A stretch of 64,000 bases of DNA from NCBI RefSeq assembly GCF_900101615.1, contig NZ_FMZX01000002.1, positions 248,001-312,000 on the forward strand, in the 5' to 3' direction. Positions 45,753 through 54,191 of this stretch are shown one piece after another. Under the pieces are notes generated by a model, which saw nothing but the letters and a program-made list of their open reading frames with translations, searched no databases and was not told where the DNA came from. Positions within the stretch are counted from its first letter, which is position 1; every line of letters starts with the position of its first letter. Position numbers and translations under genes: made by a program. Source of the stretch: Belnapia rosea. Lineage in GTDB: Bacteria; Pseudomonadota; Alphaproteobacteria; Acetobacterales; Acetobacteraceae.

Positions 45753-46172
45753 ATGGACGAGACAGGTAGCGGGGGCCGGAAGCGCGGCGGGTTGTTCGAC
45801 GATCTGGCCGGAGTGGCTGGCGGCGCCTTCTCCGCCCTGGCCGGGGTGCGGACCGAGGTCGAGGCGGCGGTGCGCAGCCAGATGGACCAGATGGTCCAGC
45901 GGCTGGAGCTGGTGAAGCGGGAGGAACTGGATGCGGCGATGGAACTCGCCCGCCGGGCCCGCGAGGCGCAGGAGGCGCTGGAAGCCCGCGTCGCGGCGCT
46001 GGAGGCCCGGCTCGCCGGTGGCGGCGTGCCCAGCGCTTCGGTGACGGAGCCACCGGTCACCAGCCCTCCGGCGGTCGAGTCCGGCGCCTCGGAAACGGCG
46101 GCCGCGGCTGAGGGTGAGCCGCCGCCGATCGAGGGCACGATGAAAAATCCGCCGCCGATCGGTGGCGGCTGA
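45753..46172 (+). CDS. ubiK: UbiK-type accessory factor (BMFP domain)
   Basis: UbiK/YqiC proteins are small coiled-coil trimers that assist ubiquinone biosynthesis enzymes. The 139-residue protein has the BMFP pattern: an amphipathic segment AAVRSQMDQMVQRLELVKREELDAAMELARRAREAQEALEARVAALEARL. A Pro/Glu-rich tail of about 55 residues is longer than in enterobacterial UbiK. The ATG at 45753 follows AGAGGAGCGGG; another ATG lies at 45726. It is divergent from rfaD. Confidence 0.78.
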   Translation: MDETGSGGRKRGGLFDDLAGVAGGAFSALAGVRTEVEAAVRSQMDQMVQRLELVKREELDAAMELARRAREAQEALEARVAALEARLAGGGVPSASVTEPPVTSPPAVESGASETAAAAEGEPPPIEGTMKNPPPIGGG

Positions 46173-46192
46173 GCCGCCTCGCGGAGTTTCGT

Positions 46193-46214
46193 GCGGCAGC
46201 CGCAACGCTGCCGC
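46193..46214 (+). terminator. Hairpin after ubiK
   Basis: An 8-bp perfect stem (GCGGCAGC with GCTGCCGC) closes a CGCAAC loop, 20 bases after the ubiK stop. There is no T-run. It may end the ubiK transcript before the next gene's promoter. Confidence 0.4.
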
Positions 46215-46334
46215 AACCACTGGGCTTGCAGCCGCGTTTGGCTGCTGAGTAGTCTAGCCCTGGTGGTGCCGCAGAGCCGATTCACCCAAGATATCGGTGA
46301 GGCGGGACCACCATAGACAGTGAGGAGGTGCGCA

Positions 46335-46838
46335 ATGTCTGGCCTGCTGGCCCTCGAGCGCGAACATGCGACCAACCCCCTCGATGTCCTCGAACAGATC
46401 GTCGCCGCCAATGAATGGGCCTTCGAGCGCCGCTCGGATGGCGAGATGGCGGCCGAGGCGCCGGGCAAGTGGTGCGATTACGGGCTGTATTTCTCCTGGT
46501 CGGCGGAGATCAGCGCCATGAGCTTCTCCTGCGCCTTCGACATGAAGGTGCCGCCGGAAAACCGGGGCAAGTTGTTCGAATTGCTGGCATTGGCCAACGA
46601 GAAGCTCTGGATCGGGCATTTCGGCCTTGAATCCGAGGAGGGGGTGCCGGTCTTCCGCCACTCCGTCCTGCTGCGCGGTGCCCCGGGGGCGAGCGCCGAG
46701 AGCCTCGAGGACATGGTCGATATCGCGCTCACTGAATGCGAGCGCTTCTTCCCGGCCTTCCAGTTCGTCCTCTGGGGCGGCAAGGCCCCGGCGGAGGCGC
46801 TTCAGGCTGCCATGCTGGACTGCGTCGGCGAGGCCTGA
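46335..46838 (+). CDS. YbjN-domain protein
   Basis: This 167-residue protein is of the YbjN/type III secretion chaperone-like fold. ANEWAFERRSDGEMAAEA, followed by LYFSWSAEISAMSFSCAFDM and LLALANEKLWIGHF, matches the group. The family is widespread in alphaproteobacteria, and no biochemical role is established that I know of. The ATG at 46335 follows GAGGAGGTG. It lies 36 bases before proC, with which it is probably cotranscribed. Confidence 0.85.
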   Translation: MSGLLALEREHATNPLDVLEQIVAANEWAFERRSDGEMAAEAPGKWCDYGLYFSWSAEISAMSFSCAFDMKVPPENRGKLFELLALANEKLWIGHFGLESEEGVPVFRHSVLLRGAPGASAESLEDMVDIALTECERFFPAFQFVLWGGKAPAEALQAAMLDCVGEA

Positions 46839-46874
46839 CAGCCTCTCCCCCTTGATTCGCTGGGGGAGGACCGG

Positions 46875-47690
46875 ATGAGCGCCGAAGCGCTGCCCCCGCT
46901 GCTGCTGGTCGGCTGCGGGAAGATGGGTGGGGCCATGCTGGCCGGCTGGCTGGAGAATGGCCTCACCGACGCGGTGGTGGTGGAGCCGCATGCTCCGGCT
47001 GCCGCCCCCTTCGCCGGCCGGGTGCGGGTGGTGGACAGCCCGGCTGCCATCCCCGCCGGCTTCCGCCCCGGCGCCGTGGTCCTGGCCATCAAGCCGCAGG
47101 AGGCGGCGGCGACCCTGCCGGCCTTCGCCTCGCTGGCCGGGCCCGATACGCTGTTCATCTCCATCATGGCCGGGCGCAGCACCGCCGGCATGCGGGCCTT
47201 GCTGGGCGAGGGCGCGCGGATCGTCCGCGCCATGCCGAACACCCCGGCCGCAGTGCGCAGGGGCTTCACCGTGGGCTTCGCCGGGCCGGGCGTGGATGCG
47301 GCGCAGCGAGCCCTGGCCGACCGGCTGCTCTCGGCCATCGGGGAGACCGCCTGGGTGGAGGAGGAGGGGCTGATCGACCCGGTCACCGCCGTTTCCGGCG
47401 GCGGCCCGGCCTATGTGTTCCTCCTCGCCGAGCTGATGGAGGCGGCAGCCATCGAGCAGGGCCTGCCGCCCAACCTCGCCCGGCGGATGGCGCGCGCCAC
47501 GGTCGCCGGCTCCGGGGCGCTGCTGGCGGCGAGCGCGGAGGACAGCGCCCAGCTGCGGAAGAATGTCACCAGCCCCAAGGGCACCACCGAGCGGGCGCTC
47601 GCGGTGCTCATGGCAAGCGAGGCCTGGCCGGCGCTGATGTCCCGCGCCATCGCCGCCGCCACCGAGCGTTCGCGCGAACTGGGTGGGTGA
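46875..47690 (+). CDS. proC: Pyrroline-5-carboxylate reductase
   Basis: This enzyme reduces pyrroline-5-carboxylate to proline with NAD(P)H. It has 271 residues, with the N-terminal Rossmann motif LLVGCGKMGGAMLAGWL, the middle VRAMPNTPAAVRRGFTVGF and the C-terminal dimer signature DPVTAVSGGGPAYVFLLAELMEAAAIEQGLP, then NVTSPKGTTERAL. GGGGGAGG precedes the ATG. The stop overlaps a GTG that could start the next gene. Confidence 0.95.
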   Translation: MSAEALPPLLLVGCGKMGGAMLAGWLENGLTDAVVVEPHAPAAAPFAGRVRVVDSPAAIPAGFRPGAVVLAIKPQEAAATLPAFASLAGPDTLFISIMAGRSTAGMRALLGEGARIVRAMPNTPAAVRRGFTVGFAGPGVDAAQRALADRLLSAIGETAWVEEEGLIDPVTAVSGGGPAYVFLLAELMEAAAIEQGLPPNLARRMARATVAGSGALLAASAEDSAQLRKNVTSPKGTTERALAVLMASEAWPALMSRAIAAATERSRELGG

Positions 47691-47731
47691 CCCCTATCCG
47701 AAACGGCGCGGCAACCCCACACTCTGCGGTC

Positions 47732-48334
47732 ATGAGCGAGATGCAGGATACCGAGACGCGGCTGGTCGCGGGCCTCTGGCAGGTGGTTGCCACGCATGGC
47801 TGGGCGGGGCTGTCGATGCGGCGCGTGGCCACCGCCTCGGGCGTCGCCCCAGCCGAGATTCGCCGCCGCTGCCCGACGCCGCACCACCTGCTGCTGCTGC
47901 ATGGGCGGCTGGTGGACCAGGCGGTGCTGGAGGGCATCCTCCCCGGCGCCGCGCCGGACGACAATACGCCGCGCGACCGCGTCTTCGACGTGATGATGCG
48001 ACGGGTCGACGCGCTGCAGCCGCACCGCGCCGGCATCCTCCGCTTCCTCGACGACCTGAAGGGCGATCCGCTGCTGGCCCTCGCCCTGCTGGCTGCCCTG
48101 CCTGGCTCCATGGCCTGGATGCTGGAGGCGGCCGGGCTCGGCGCCGGTGGGCTGGCGGGACTCGCCCGCGCCAAGGGGCTGACTGCGGTCTGGCTCGCCA
48201 CGCTGCGCGCCTGGGCCGGGGATGAGAGCGCCGATCTCGGTGCGACCATGGCGGCGCTCGATCGTGCGCTCGATCGCGCCGAACAGGTCGCTCGTGCGTT
48301 GCGTCTGGAGCCGGGCGAGACGGCGGCCGACTGA
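47732..48334 (+). CDS. TetR-like transcriptional regulator
   Basis: This protein of about 200 residues has an N-terminal helix-turn-helix of the TetR type (LVAGLWQVVATHGWAGLSMRRVATASGVAPAEIRRRCPTPHHLLLLH) and an all-helical C-terminal domain. The C-terminal part also has a COQ9-like look, and next to a phasin gene it may be a non-canonical regulator. I use the ATG at 47732; a GTG at 47687 overlapping the proC stop is possible. Its ligand and target genes are unknown. Confidence 0.65.
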   Translation: MSEMQDTETRLVAGLWQVVATHGWAGLSMRRVATASGVAPAEIRRRCPTPHHLLLLHGRLVDQAVLEGILPGAAPDDNTPRDRVFDVMMRRVDALQPHRAGILRFLDDLKGDPLLALALLAALPGSMAWMLEAAGLGAGGLAGLARAKGLTAVWLATLRAWAGDESADLGATMAALDRALDRAEQVARALRLEPGETAAD

Positions 48335-48414
48335 TTCGGGCCGGTGCCTCGCATTTTGACCGGCATCGGGGCGGGGCCTAGGCTCCGTCCCGCCAAAACA
48401 GGGCGGAGGATGCA

Positions 48415-48846
48415 ATGGCAGACCCGATGGGCTTCAAGCCGGAAACCGATATTATGCGGATGCTGGCGGATTTCCGCCTGCCCGGCATGCCGGACATGGA
48501 GGCGCTCGCCGCCGCGCAGCGCCGCAACCTCGAGGCGCTCTCGGCCGCCAACCGGGTAGCGCTGGAAGGCGCCCAGGCGGTGGCGCGGCGGCATATGGAA
48601 ATCCTGCAATCCGCCATGTCGGAGATGACCGACGCGGTGAAGACCATGTCGACGCAGGACAGCCCGCAGGCCAAGGCCGCCCGCCAGGCGGAGTTGCTGA
48701 AGACCGCCTATGAGAAGGCGGTTGCCAATATGCGGGAGGTGGCCGACCTCATTCAGAAGTCGAACACCGAGGCGCTGGGCCTGCTCAACAACCGCTTCAC
48801 CGAGGCGATGGACGAGGTGAAGACGCTGGTGGCGAAGCAGGGCTGA
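48415..48846 (+). CDS. Phasin family protein
   Basis: Phasins coat polyhydroxyalkanoate granules. The 143-residue protein is almost entirely helical and amphipathic. Its core ALSAANRVALEGAQAVARRHMEIL then SAMSEMTDAVKTMS is the phasin pattern, with Ala/Gln/Lys-rich heptads and no signal peptide. The ATG follows GGCGGAGGATGCA. No PHA synthase is in the window. Some phasin-like proteins have other roles. Confidence 0.85.
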   Translation: MADPMGFKPETDIMRMLADFRLPGMPDMEALAAAQRRNLEALSAANRVALEGAQAVARRHMEILQSAMSEMTDAVKTMSTQDSPQAKAARQAELLKTAYEKAVANMREVADLIQKSNTEALGLLNNRFTEAMDEVKTLVAKQG

Positions 48847-48862
48847 GGCTCCTGGACCACCG

Positions 48863-49264
48863 TCAGGCCCGGGTCGCCATGGCGATCGCCGGGGCCTGGC
48901 GGGGTGCGGCGGGCCGGCCTGCCGCACCGTAGGCGCCGCTGCCGCTTCGCGGCAAGGCGGCCCCGGCGATGGTTTCGATCACCCGGGACTGGATGGCGAT
49001 GGCCCGCTCCAGCAGCCTCCGGTTCTCCTCGCCGAGCTGTTGCAGCCGAACGGTGAGGTCGGAGGCGCTGGTGCGCTGTGCGCCCTCGGCCCTCGCCCCT
49101 ACTTTCCGCGTTGTGGCGAAGGCGGCGGCGAAGGCATCCGCCGCCTGCATCTTGGCGGTAGCGAGGCCCGCCGCGCGGGGCAGGTCGAGCGCCGCCAGGG
49201 CCTCGTTTTCCGCCCGTAGCGCCTCGGCCAGGCGCTGGCCGGCGGCCAGCAGGGCATCCATCAT
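48863..49264 (-). CDS. flgN: FlgN-like flagellar export chaperone
   Basis: This 133-residue helical protein has the FlgN-type layout: LAEALRAENEALAALDLPRAAGLATAKMQAADAF, then RLQQLGEENRRLLERAIAIQSRVIETI. FlgN chaperones FlgK and FlgL to the export apparatus, and both are encoded 12 kb away. The call rests on weak sequence resemblance plus position directly after flgI-flgJ. The ATG overlaps the flgJ stop (ATGA). Confidence 0.65.
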   Translation of the reverse strand: MMDALLAAGQRLAEALRAENEALAALDLPRAAGLATAKMQAADAFAAAFATTRKVGARAEGAQRTSASDLTVRLQQLGEENRRLLERAIAIQSRVIETIAGAALPRSGSGAYGAAGRPAAPRQAPAIAMATRA

Positions 49265-49545
49265 CGTCCTTGCTCCTCACCTGTCGCGCCGGCTGACTGC
49301 CAGCGCAGCATTTCCCGCAGCACCGCATCGCCGAGGCCGAGCCCATGGCCGGAGCGGCTTGCGGCGTTGGCCATTTCGCTGACCAGCATCGGCTGCCATT
49401 GCGCCTCGGCCATGCCGCCGCCGAAGCGGCCCTGCGGCAGGGTGTCGAAGACCGGCTGCAGCAACTGGCCGAGTGCCTGGGCCTCGAAGGCCTGGGCGGC
49501 GCGGCGGAGCGCCGGTGGCGCGGCGCGCAGGGACTCGACCTGCAT
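49261..49545 (-). CDS. flgJ: Rod-binding protein FlgJ, short form
   Basis: This 94-residue protein equals only the N-terminal rod-binding domain of enterobacterial FlgJ: RRAAQAFEAQALGQLLQPVFDTLPQGRFGGGMAEAQW then MLVSEMANAASRSGHGLGLGDAVLREML. The muramidase domain is absent, which is normal in alphaproteobacteria. The ATG shares one base with the flgI stop, and the end overlaps flgN. Confidence 0.85.
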   Translation of the reverse strand: MQVESLRAAPPALRRAAQAFEAQALGQLLQPVFDTLPQGRFGGGMAEAQWQPMLVSEMANAASRSGHGLGLGDAVLREMLRWQSAGATGEEQGR

Positions 49546-50684
49546 CAGCGCAGTTCCATCTCGGCCTGCAGCGCGCCGGCCGCCTTGACCGATTGCAGGA
49601 TGGTGATGAGGTCGCGCGGCCCGACGCCGAGCGCATTCAGCCCCCGCACCAGCTCCTGCAGCGAGACGCCGCCGCGCAACAGGCCGACCCGCCGCTCCGA
49701 CTGGTCGTCCACCTCGATCGAGGTGCGCGGCACCTCGCGCGTCTCGCCGCCGCTGAGCGGGGACGGCTGGCTCACCTGCGGCGTCTCGGTGATGCGGATG
49801 GTGAGGTTGCCCTGGGCGATGGCGACGGTGGAGACCCGCACATTGGCGCCCATGACGATGGTGCCGGAGGCCTCCTCGATCACCACCCGCGCCACCTGAT
49901 CCGGCTCGACGCGGAGCTGCTCGATCTGGGCGAGGAAGCCGACCGGATCCCGGCCCCCCATGGCGAGCGCGACCGTTCGCGGGTCGGTGGCGATGGCGGT
50001 GGTGGCGCCGGTGCTCTGGTTGATGGCAGCGGCGACGCGGCGGGCGGTGGTCAGGTCCGGGTTGCGGAGAGAGAGGCGGATGCTCGGCCGGCCGGCGAGG
50101 CTGTAGGGGATCTCCCGCTCGACGATGGCGCCCGAGGCGATGCGGGCGCTGGTCGGCACGCCGCGCTGGATGCTGCCGGCGGCGCCCCGCGCGGCGACCG
50201 CACCGGTGGCGACGGCACCCTGCGCCACCGCATAGACCTCGCCATCGGCGCCGAGCAGGGGCGTCACCACCAGGGTACCACCCTGCAGGTTGGTGGCATC
50301 GCCGAGTGCCGAGACGGCGATGTCGATCCGGCTGCCGGGGCGGGCGAAGGCCGGCAGGTTGGCGGTGACCATGACCGCGGCGACGTTGCGGGTGTCGAGC
50401 CGTGCCTCGTTGTCGCGGGTGTTGACCCCGAGGCGCTCCAGCATGCCGATCAGGGATTGGCGGGTGAAGATGGCGGTGCGCAGCCGGTCCCCGGTGCCGG
50501 CGAGGCCGACCACGAGGCCATAGCCGACGAGTTGGTTGTCCCGCACTCCCTCGACATCGGTGATATCCTTGATCCGCACGGATTGCGCCACGGCCGGGCC
50601 GGCCGGCAGCCAGGACAACAGCCAGGCTGCGGCCAGCACGGCGGCCCAGGCGGTCTTCGCCCTTGCGAAATCTTTTTTGGCCAC
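49545..50684 (-). CDS. flgI: Flagellar P-ring protein FlgI
   Basis: FlgI forms the periplasmic P ring of the basal body. It has 379 residues with a signal peptide (AWAAVLAAAWLLSWLPAGPAVAQ), then the family core VRIKDITDVEGVRDNQLVGYGLVVGLAGTGD and the C-terminal LQELVRGLNALGVGPRDLITILQSVKAAGALQAEMELR. The start is GTG at 50684, preceded by AGGTG; no in-frame ATG suits. A sigma-54 promoter lies 33 bases upstream. It heads flgI-flgJ-flgN. Confidence 0.93.
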   Translation of the reverse strand: MAKKDFARAKTAWAAVLAAAWLLSWLPAGPAVAQSVRIKDITDVEGVRDNQLVGYGLVVGLAGTGDRLRTAIFTRQSLIGMLERLGVNTRDNEARLDTRNVAAVMVTANLPAFARPGSRIDIAVSALGDATNLQGGTLVVTPLLGADGEVYAVAQGAVATGAVAARGAAGSIQRGVPTSARIASGAIVEREIPYSLAGRPSIRLSLRNPDLTTARRVAAAINQSTGATTAIATDPRTVALAMGGRDPVGFLAQIEQLRVEPDQVARVVIEEASGTIVMGANVRVSTVAIAQGNLTIRITETPQVSQPSPLSGGETREVPRTSIEVDDQSERRVGLLRGGVSLQELVRGLNALGVGPRDLITILQSVKAAGALQAEMELR

Positions 50685-50716
50685 GCTGCACCTGTCGGTC
50701 ACATCACCCCAGGCAT

Positions 50717-50732
50717 CGCAATGGCCATGCCA
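50717..50732 (-). promoter_or_regulatory. Sigma-54 promoter of flgIJN
   Basis: The minus strand reads TGGCATGGCCATTGCG. GG and GC are exactly 10 bases apart, and both TGGCA and TTGC match the consensus. The predicted start is near 50706, giving a leader of about 22 bases before the flgI GTG. Confidence 0.8.
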
Positions 50733-50751
50733 GGTGCCGGGGGGGAGAGGG

Positions 50752-50789
50752 CCGGCAAGGCTTGCCGGGCAGGAGCACGGCCTTGCCGG
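50752..50789. promoter_or_regulatory. Composite palindromic enhancer, flgI/fliX region
   Basis: A perfect 17-bp palindrome CCGGCAAGGCTTGCCGG (50752-50768) is followed after 13 bases by CTTGCCGG (50782-50789). This is the same composite design as at 38630-38667. It lies about 50-80 bases upstream of the flgI start site and just before fliX. It is likely the site of a FlbD-type regulator. Confidence 0.7.
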
Positions 50790-50813
50790 GCCGTCGGCAT
50801 AAGGGGGCAAGGG

Positions 50814-51236
50814 ATGCAGGGTATCGACAGGCTGGGCGGGACGATGCGGGCCACGGCATCGCGCCGTGCCGCCCGCGGCGGGGCGGGTGGATTCCGCCTC
50901 GATGCGGGGGAGGCCGGAGCGCCGCATGAGGCGGTGGCGACGAGTGGAATCGCCCCGGCAGGCCTTGGTCTGCTGGCCTTGCAGGAGGCTGGTTCGGGTG
51001 TGGAGAGGGATGCGGCGGCGCAGCGCCGGGCGGTTGACATTCTCGAGGAACTGAATGCGCTGCAATGCGATATGCTCGGCGGCTCCCCTCTCGATCCGGC
51101 CCGGCTGCGCCGCCTACTGGATTCGGGTGAGGAGGGGGCTGACCCCGGTTTGCGGGAGGTGGTCCGCGGAGTGGTTTTGCGCGCCCAGGTGGAATTGATG
51201 CGCCGGGGGCTGTTGGAAGTTGCGTCGGTTGCGTGA
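50814..51236 (+). CDS. fliX: Flagellar assembly trans-acting factor FliX
   Basis: FliX in Caulobacter senses early basal-body assembly and controls the sigma-54 activator FlbD. The 140-residue protein fits the family: a basic Gly/Ala-rich start, then AAQRRAVDILEELNALQCDMLGG and LRRLLDSGEEGADPGLREVVRGVVLRAQVELMRR. AGGGGG precedes the ATG at 50814. Its divergent neighbour is flgI, the arrangement I recall from Caulobacter. No sigma-54 site with correct spacing faces fliX, in keeping with early-class expression. Confidence 0.88.
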   Translation: MQGIDRLGGTMRATASRRAARGGAGGFRLDAGEAGAPHEAVATSGIAPAGLGLLALQEAGSGVERDAAAQRRAVDILEELNALQCDMLGGSPLDPARLRRLLDSGEEGADPGLREVVRGVVLRAQVELMRRGLLEVASVA

Positions 51237-51368
51237 AAACCGCGCCGGCTCAGCAATTTGCGTTGTCGCAACCCCTTGGCTTTCGCCAGGGCTGGCTTGT
51301 ATGGTCCGGCCGCGTTCAGGGGCCGGGGCGGCGTGTCCAGGTCTCCAGCGGAATGGGGCCGTCCAGAC

Positions 51369-51785
51369 ATGCTGATCACCCTCCCGCCCGATTACCGTCC
51401 GACCGACGACGAAGAGTTCATGAGCCCGCGGCAGCAGGAGTATTTCCGGCAGAAGCTGCGGCGGTGGCGCCTGGATCTGCTGCGGGAGGCGGGGGATACC
51501 CTCGCCAGCCTCTCCGCCGGCGGCATCACGGAGGCCGACCTGACCGACCGGGCCAGCGTCGAGACCGACCGGGCCCTTGAGCTCCGCACCCGCGACCGGG
51601 CCCGCAAGCTGATCTCCAAGATCGATCAGGCGCTGGAGCGGATCGAGAACGGCACCTACGGCTATTGTGAGGAGACGGGTGAGCCCATCGGGCTCCGCCG
51701 GCTCGAGGCACGGCCGATCGCCACCCTGTCGATCGAGGCGCAGGAGCGCCACGAGCGCATGGAGCGGATCCACCGCGACGACTGA
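51369..51785 (+). CDS. dksA: RNA polymerase-binding protein DksA (single-cysteine type)
   Basis: DksA binds the RNA polymerase secondary channel and works with ppGpp in the stringent response. The 138-residue protein has a coiled-coil with the acidic tip (SVETDRALELRTRDRARKLISKI) and the finger region GTYGYCEETGEPIGLRRLEARPIATLSIEAQERHE. Only one of the four zinc-ligand cysteines of E. coli DksA is present. Such Cys-poor forms are common in alphaproteobacteria and do not need zinc. It lies beside fliX. Confidence 0.93.
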   Translation: MLITLPPDYRPTDDEEFMSPRQQEYFRQKLRRWRLDLLREAGDTLASLSAGGITEADLTDRASVETDRALELRTRDRARKLISKIDQALERIENGTYGYCEETGEPIGLRRLEARPIATLSIEAQERHERMERIHRDD

Positions 51786-51939
51786 CGAGGGGCGGTGGCT
51801 GGCCGCACGGCCCGCCACCCTCCGGCCTCGTGCCCGGCATGCCGCCCCCTGCATGCCGAGCGGAGGCCATTCCCCGGCCCGGTTGACAAGGGCCCTTCCC
51901 GCCGGGGAGGCTCGCGGCAACGCGGACCGGAGGAAACAT

Positions 51940-52908
51940 ATGCCCTGCATCGGGCGTCGCGCCCTGCTTGCCGCGGCCCTGGCGACGCCGGGCCTTGCCC
52001 GCGCCCAGGCCGCCTGGCCCGAACGCCCCATTCGCCTCGTCGTCCCGTTTCCGCCAGGTGGCTCCAACGATGTGGTGGCGCGGCCGCTGGCGGACCGGCT
52101 GCAGGCGCTGATCGGGCAGCCGGTGATCGTCGAGAACCGGGGCGGCGCCGGCGGCGCGATCGGCGCCGGGCAGGTGGCGCAGACGCCGGCCGATGGCCAT
52201 ACGCTGATGGTCACCTCCTCCTCCTTCGCCACCACGGCCGTGCTGCAGAAGACCCCCTGGGATGCCGAGGGCAGCTTCGATGCGGTGGCGCTGCTGGCTC
52301 GGGCGCCCTTCTTCATCATGGTCAATCCCGCCGTCCCCGCCCGCACCGTGGCGGAGCTGGTGGCGCTCGCGCGGTCGAAGCCGGGCGGGTTGGATTACGG
52401 CAGCTCCGGCGCGGGCGGGATCAACCACTTCATCTCGGAGTATTTCTGCCAGCAGGCCGGCATCCGGATGAACCACGTGCCCTATCGCGGCACCGCGCCG
52501 GCGGTGACGGACCTCGTCGCCGGCACCATCCCGCTGATGATCACGACCGTGGCGAGCGCCAACGCCGCCATCCGTGACGGCCGCGTCCGCGTCATCGCCG
52601 CGACGGCGCCGGGGGGCGGGTTGCCGCCGGAGGTGCCGGCGGTCACGACCGTGAAGGAGCAGGGCATCGATTACGAGGTGGCGATCTGGTGGGGGCTGCT
52701 GGCGCCGCGTGGCCTGGCGCCCGGCCTTCGCCTCGCCATCCACCGCGCGGTGAATGCGGCGCTCGGCGATGCCAACCTCGCCCGCATCTATGCCGCGGAG
52801 GGCGCCACGCCCTCGCCGGTCGGGCCGGAGGATTTCGCCGCCGTCCTGCATGCCGATCTCGCCCGCTGGCGGGACCTCGCCGCCCGCGCCGGGATCCGCG
52901 CCGAATGA
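51940..52908 (+). CDS. Bug-family (TctC) periplasmic solute-binding protein, CoA transferase-coupled
   Basis: This 322-residue receptor has a signal peptide (MPCIGRRALLAAALATPGLARAQ) and the Bug core WPERPIRLVVPFPPGGSNDVVARPLADRL, ENRGGAGGAIGAGQVAQTPADGHTL and NHVPYRGTAPAVTDLVAG. GGAGGAAAC lies before the ATG. Its stop overlaps the next gene's ATG by four bases, linking it to a family III CoA transferase. I infer that the ligand is a carboxylate that becomes CoA-activated. Confidence 0.93.
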   Translation: MPCIGRRALLAAALATPGLARAQAAWPERPIRLVVPFPPGGSNDVVARPLADRLQALIGQPVIVENRGGAGGAIGAGQVAQTPADGHTLMVTSSSFATTAVLQKTPWDAEGSFDAVALLARAPFFIMVNPAVPARTVAELVALARSKPGGLDYGSSGAGGINHFISEYFCQQAGIRMNHVPYRGTAPAVTDLVAGTIPLMITTVASANAAIRDGRVRVIAATAPGGGLPPEVPAVTTVKEQGIDYEVAIWWGLLAPRGLAPGLRLAIHRAVNAALGDANLARIYAAEGATPSPVGPEDFAAVLHADLARWRDLAARAGIRAE

Positions 52909-54128
52909 GCCCCCATCGCCACAGCTTCGACCCTGCCGCGACCGGGGCCCTGCAGGGCCTCCGCGTGCTCGACCTCTCGCGCCTCGTCGCCGGCAACATG
53001 CTGACCAAGGTGCTGGCCGACCATGGTGCCGAGGTGGTGAAGCTCGAGCCGCCGGAGGGGGACACGCTGCGCGCCTGGCGCATCAAGGGAGTCTCGACGA
53101 CCTGGAAGACGCTGAGCCGCAACAAGCTCTCGGTCTGCCTCGCGTTGCGCGACCCGGCGGCGATCGAGGTGGTGAAGCGCATGGCCGCCGAGGCCTCGAT
53201 GCTGGTCGAGAGCTTCCGCCCCGGCGTGCTGGAGGCGATGGGCCTCGCGCCGGAGGTGCTGCTGGCGATCAACCCGCGCCTCGTCATCATCCGCATCAGC
53301 GGTTGGGGACAGGATGGGCCCTATCGGCACAAGCCGGGCTTCGGCACGCTGGTCGAGGGCTATGCCGGCTTCGCCGCGGTGAATGGCTTCGCCGACCGGG
53401 AGCCGGTGCTGCCGCCGATGTACATGGCCGATGGCTATGCCGGGCTCTATGGCGCGGCGACCGCGATGATCGCGCTGCGCCATGCCGAGGCGACCGGGCA
53501 GGGGCAGGTGATCGACCTCACGCTGTTCGACCCCATCCATGTGATGATGGAGCCGCAGCACGCGAACTGGCAGCTCACCGGCGAGCTCAAGCCGCGCACC
53601 GGCAGCCGCAGCACCAATGCCGTGCCGCGCAACGCCTACCAGACGCGGGATGGCGGCTGGGTCTGCCTCTCCGCCTCGACGCAAGGGATGACCGAGAAGC
53701 TGTTCCGCAGCATCGGGCGGGCCGACCTCATCGATGACCCGCGCTTCCGCACCAATGCCGACCGCGTGCGGCATGGCGAGGAGCTGGATGCGATCATCGC
53801 CGGCTATATCGCCGAGCGGAGCCTCGCCGAGACGCTGGCGCATTTCGATGCGGCCGGCGTCACCATCGGACCGATCATGGATGCGGCGATGCTGGCCGAG
53901 GATGACTATGTCGCTGCGCGCGAGGCGGTGATCGAGGTGCCGGACGAGGAGATGCCGGGCGGATGGCTGCCGATGCATGGCATGGTCCCGCGCCTCTCCG
54001 CGACCCCTGGCATCCTCGCCCGGCCCGCGCCGCGCCTCGGCGAGCACAATGAGGCGGTGCTCGGCCCGCTGCTCGGCGAGGCGGCGCTGGCGCGGCTGCG
54101 CGAGTCCGGGGTGGTGCGGGAGGGGTAA
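52905..54128 (+). CDS. CaiB/BaiF family III CoA transferase
   Basis: This 407-residue enzyme would move CoA between carboxylic acids. Motifs are LQGLRVLDLSRLVAGNMLTKVLADHGAEVVKLEPPEGDTLR, ESFRPGVLEAMGLAPEVLLAINPRLVIIRISGWGQDGPY, and the conserved Asp region MYMADGYAGLYGAATAMIALRHAEATGQGQVIDLTLFD. The start is fixed by the ATGA overlap with the Bug receptor. Donor and acceptor acids are unknown. Confidence 0.93.
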   Translation: MSPHRHSFDPAATGALQGLRVLDLSRLVAGNMLTKVLADHGAEVVKLEPPEGDTLRAWRIKGVSTTWKTLSRNKLSVCLALRDPAAIEVVKRMAAEASMLVESFRPGVLEAMGLAPEVLLAINPRLVIIRISGWGQDGPYRHKPGFGTLVEGYAGFAAVNGFADREPVLPPMYMADGYAGLYGAATAMIALRHAEATGQGQVIDLTLFDPIHVMMEPQHANWQLTGELKPRTGSRSTNAVPRNAYQTRDGGWVCLSASTQGMTEKLFRSIGRADLIDDPRFRTNADRVRHGEELDAIIAGYIAERSLAETLAHFDAAGVTIGPIMDAAMLAEDDYVAAREAVIEVPDEEMPGGWLPMHGMVPRLSATPGILARPAPRLGEHNEAVLGPLLGEAALARLRESGVVREG

Positions 54129-54191
54129 CGCCCCGCTTCCGGAACCATCCGCCCTCCCGGCTGTTGTCCCGCCGAAGCGGGAGGTCTGGTC

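Noticed and set aside
50769-50813. A sigma-54 promoter facing fliX (around AGGAGCACGGCCTTGC)
   Set aside because: The GG and GC are 11 bases apart rather than the required 10, and fliX is expected to be an early-class gene.
31398-52908. The two Bug receptors as part of full tripartite tricarboxylate transporters
   Set aside because: No TctA- or TctB-like membrane gene occurs in the window.
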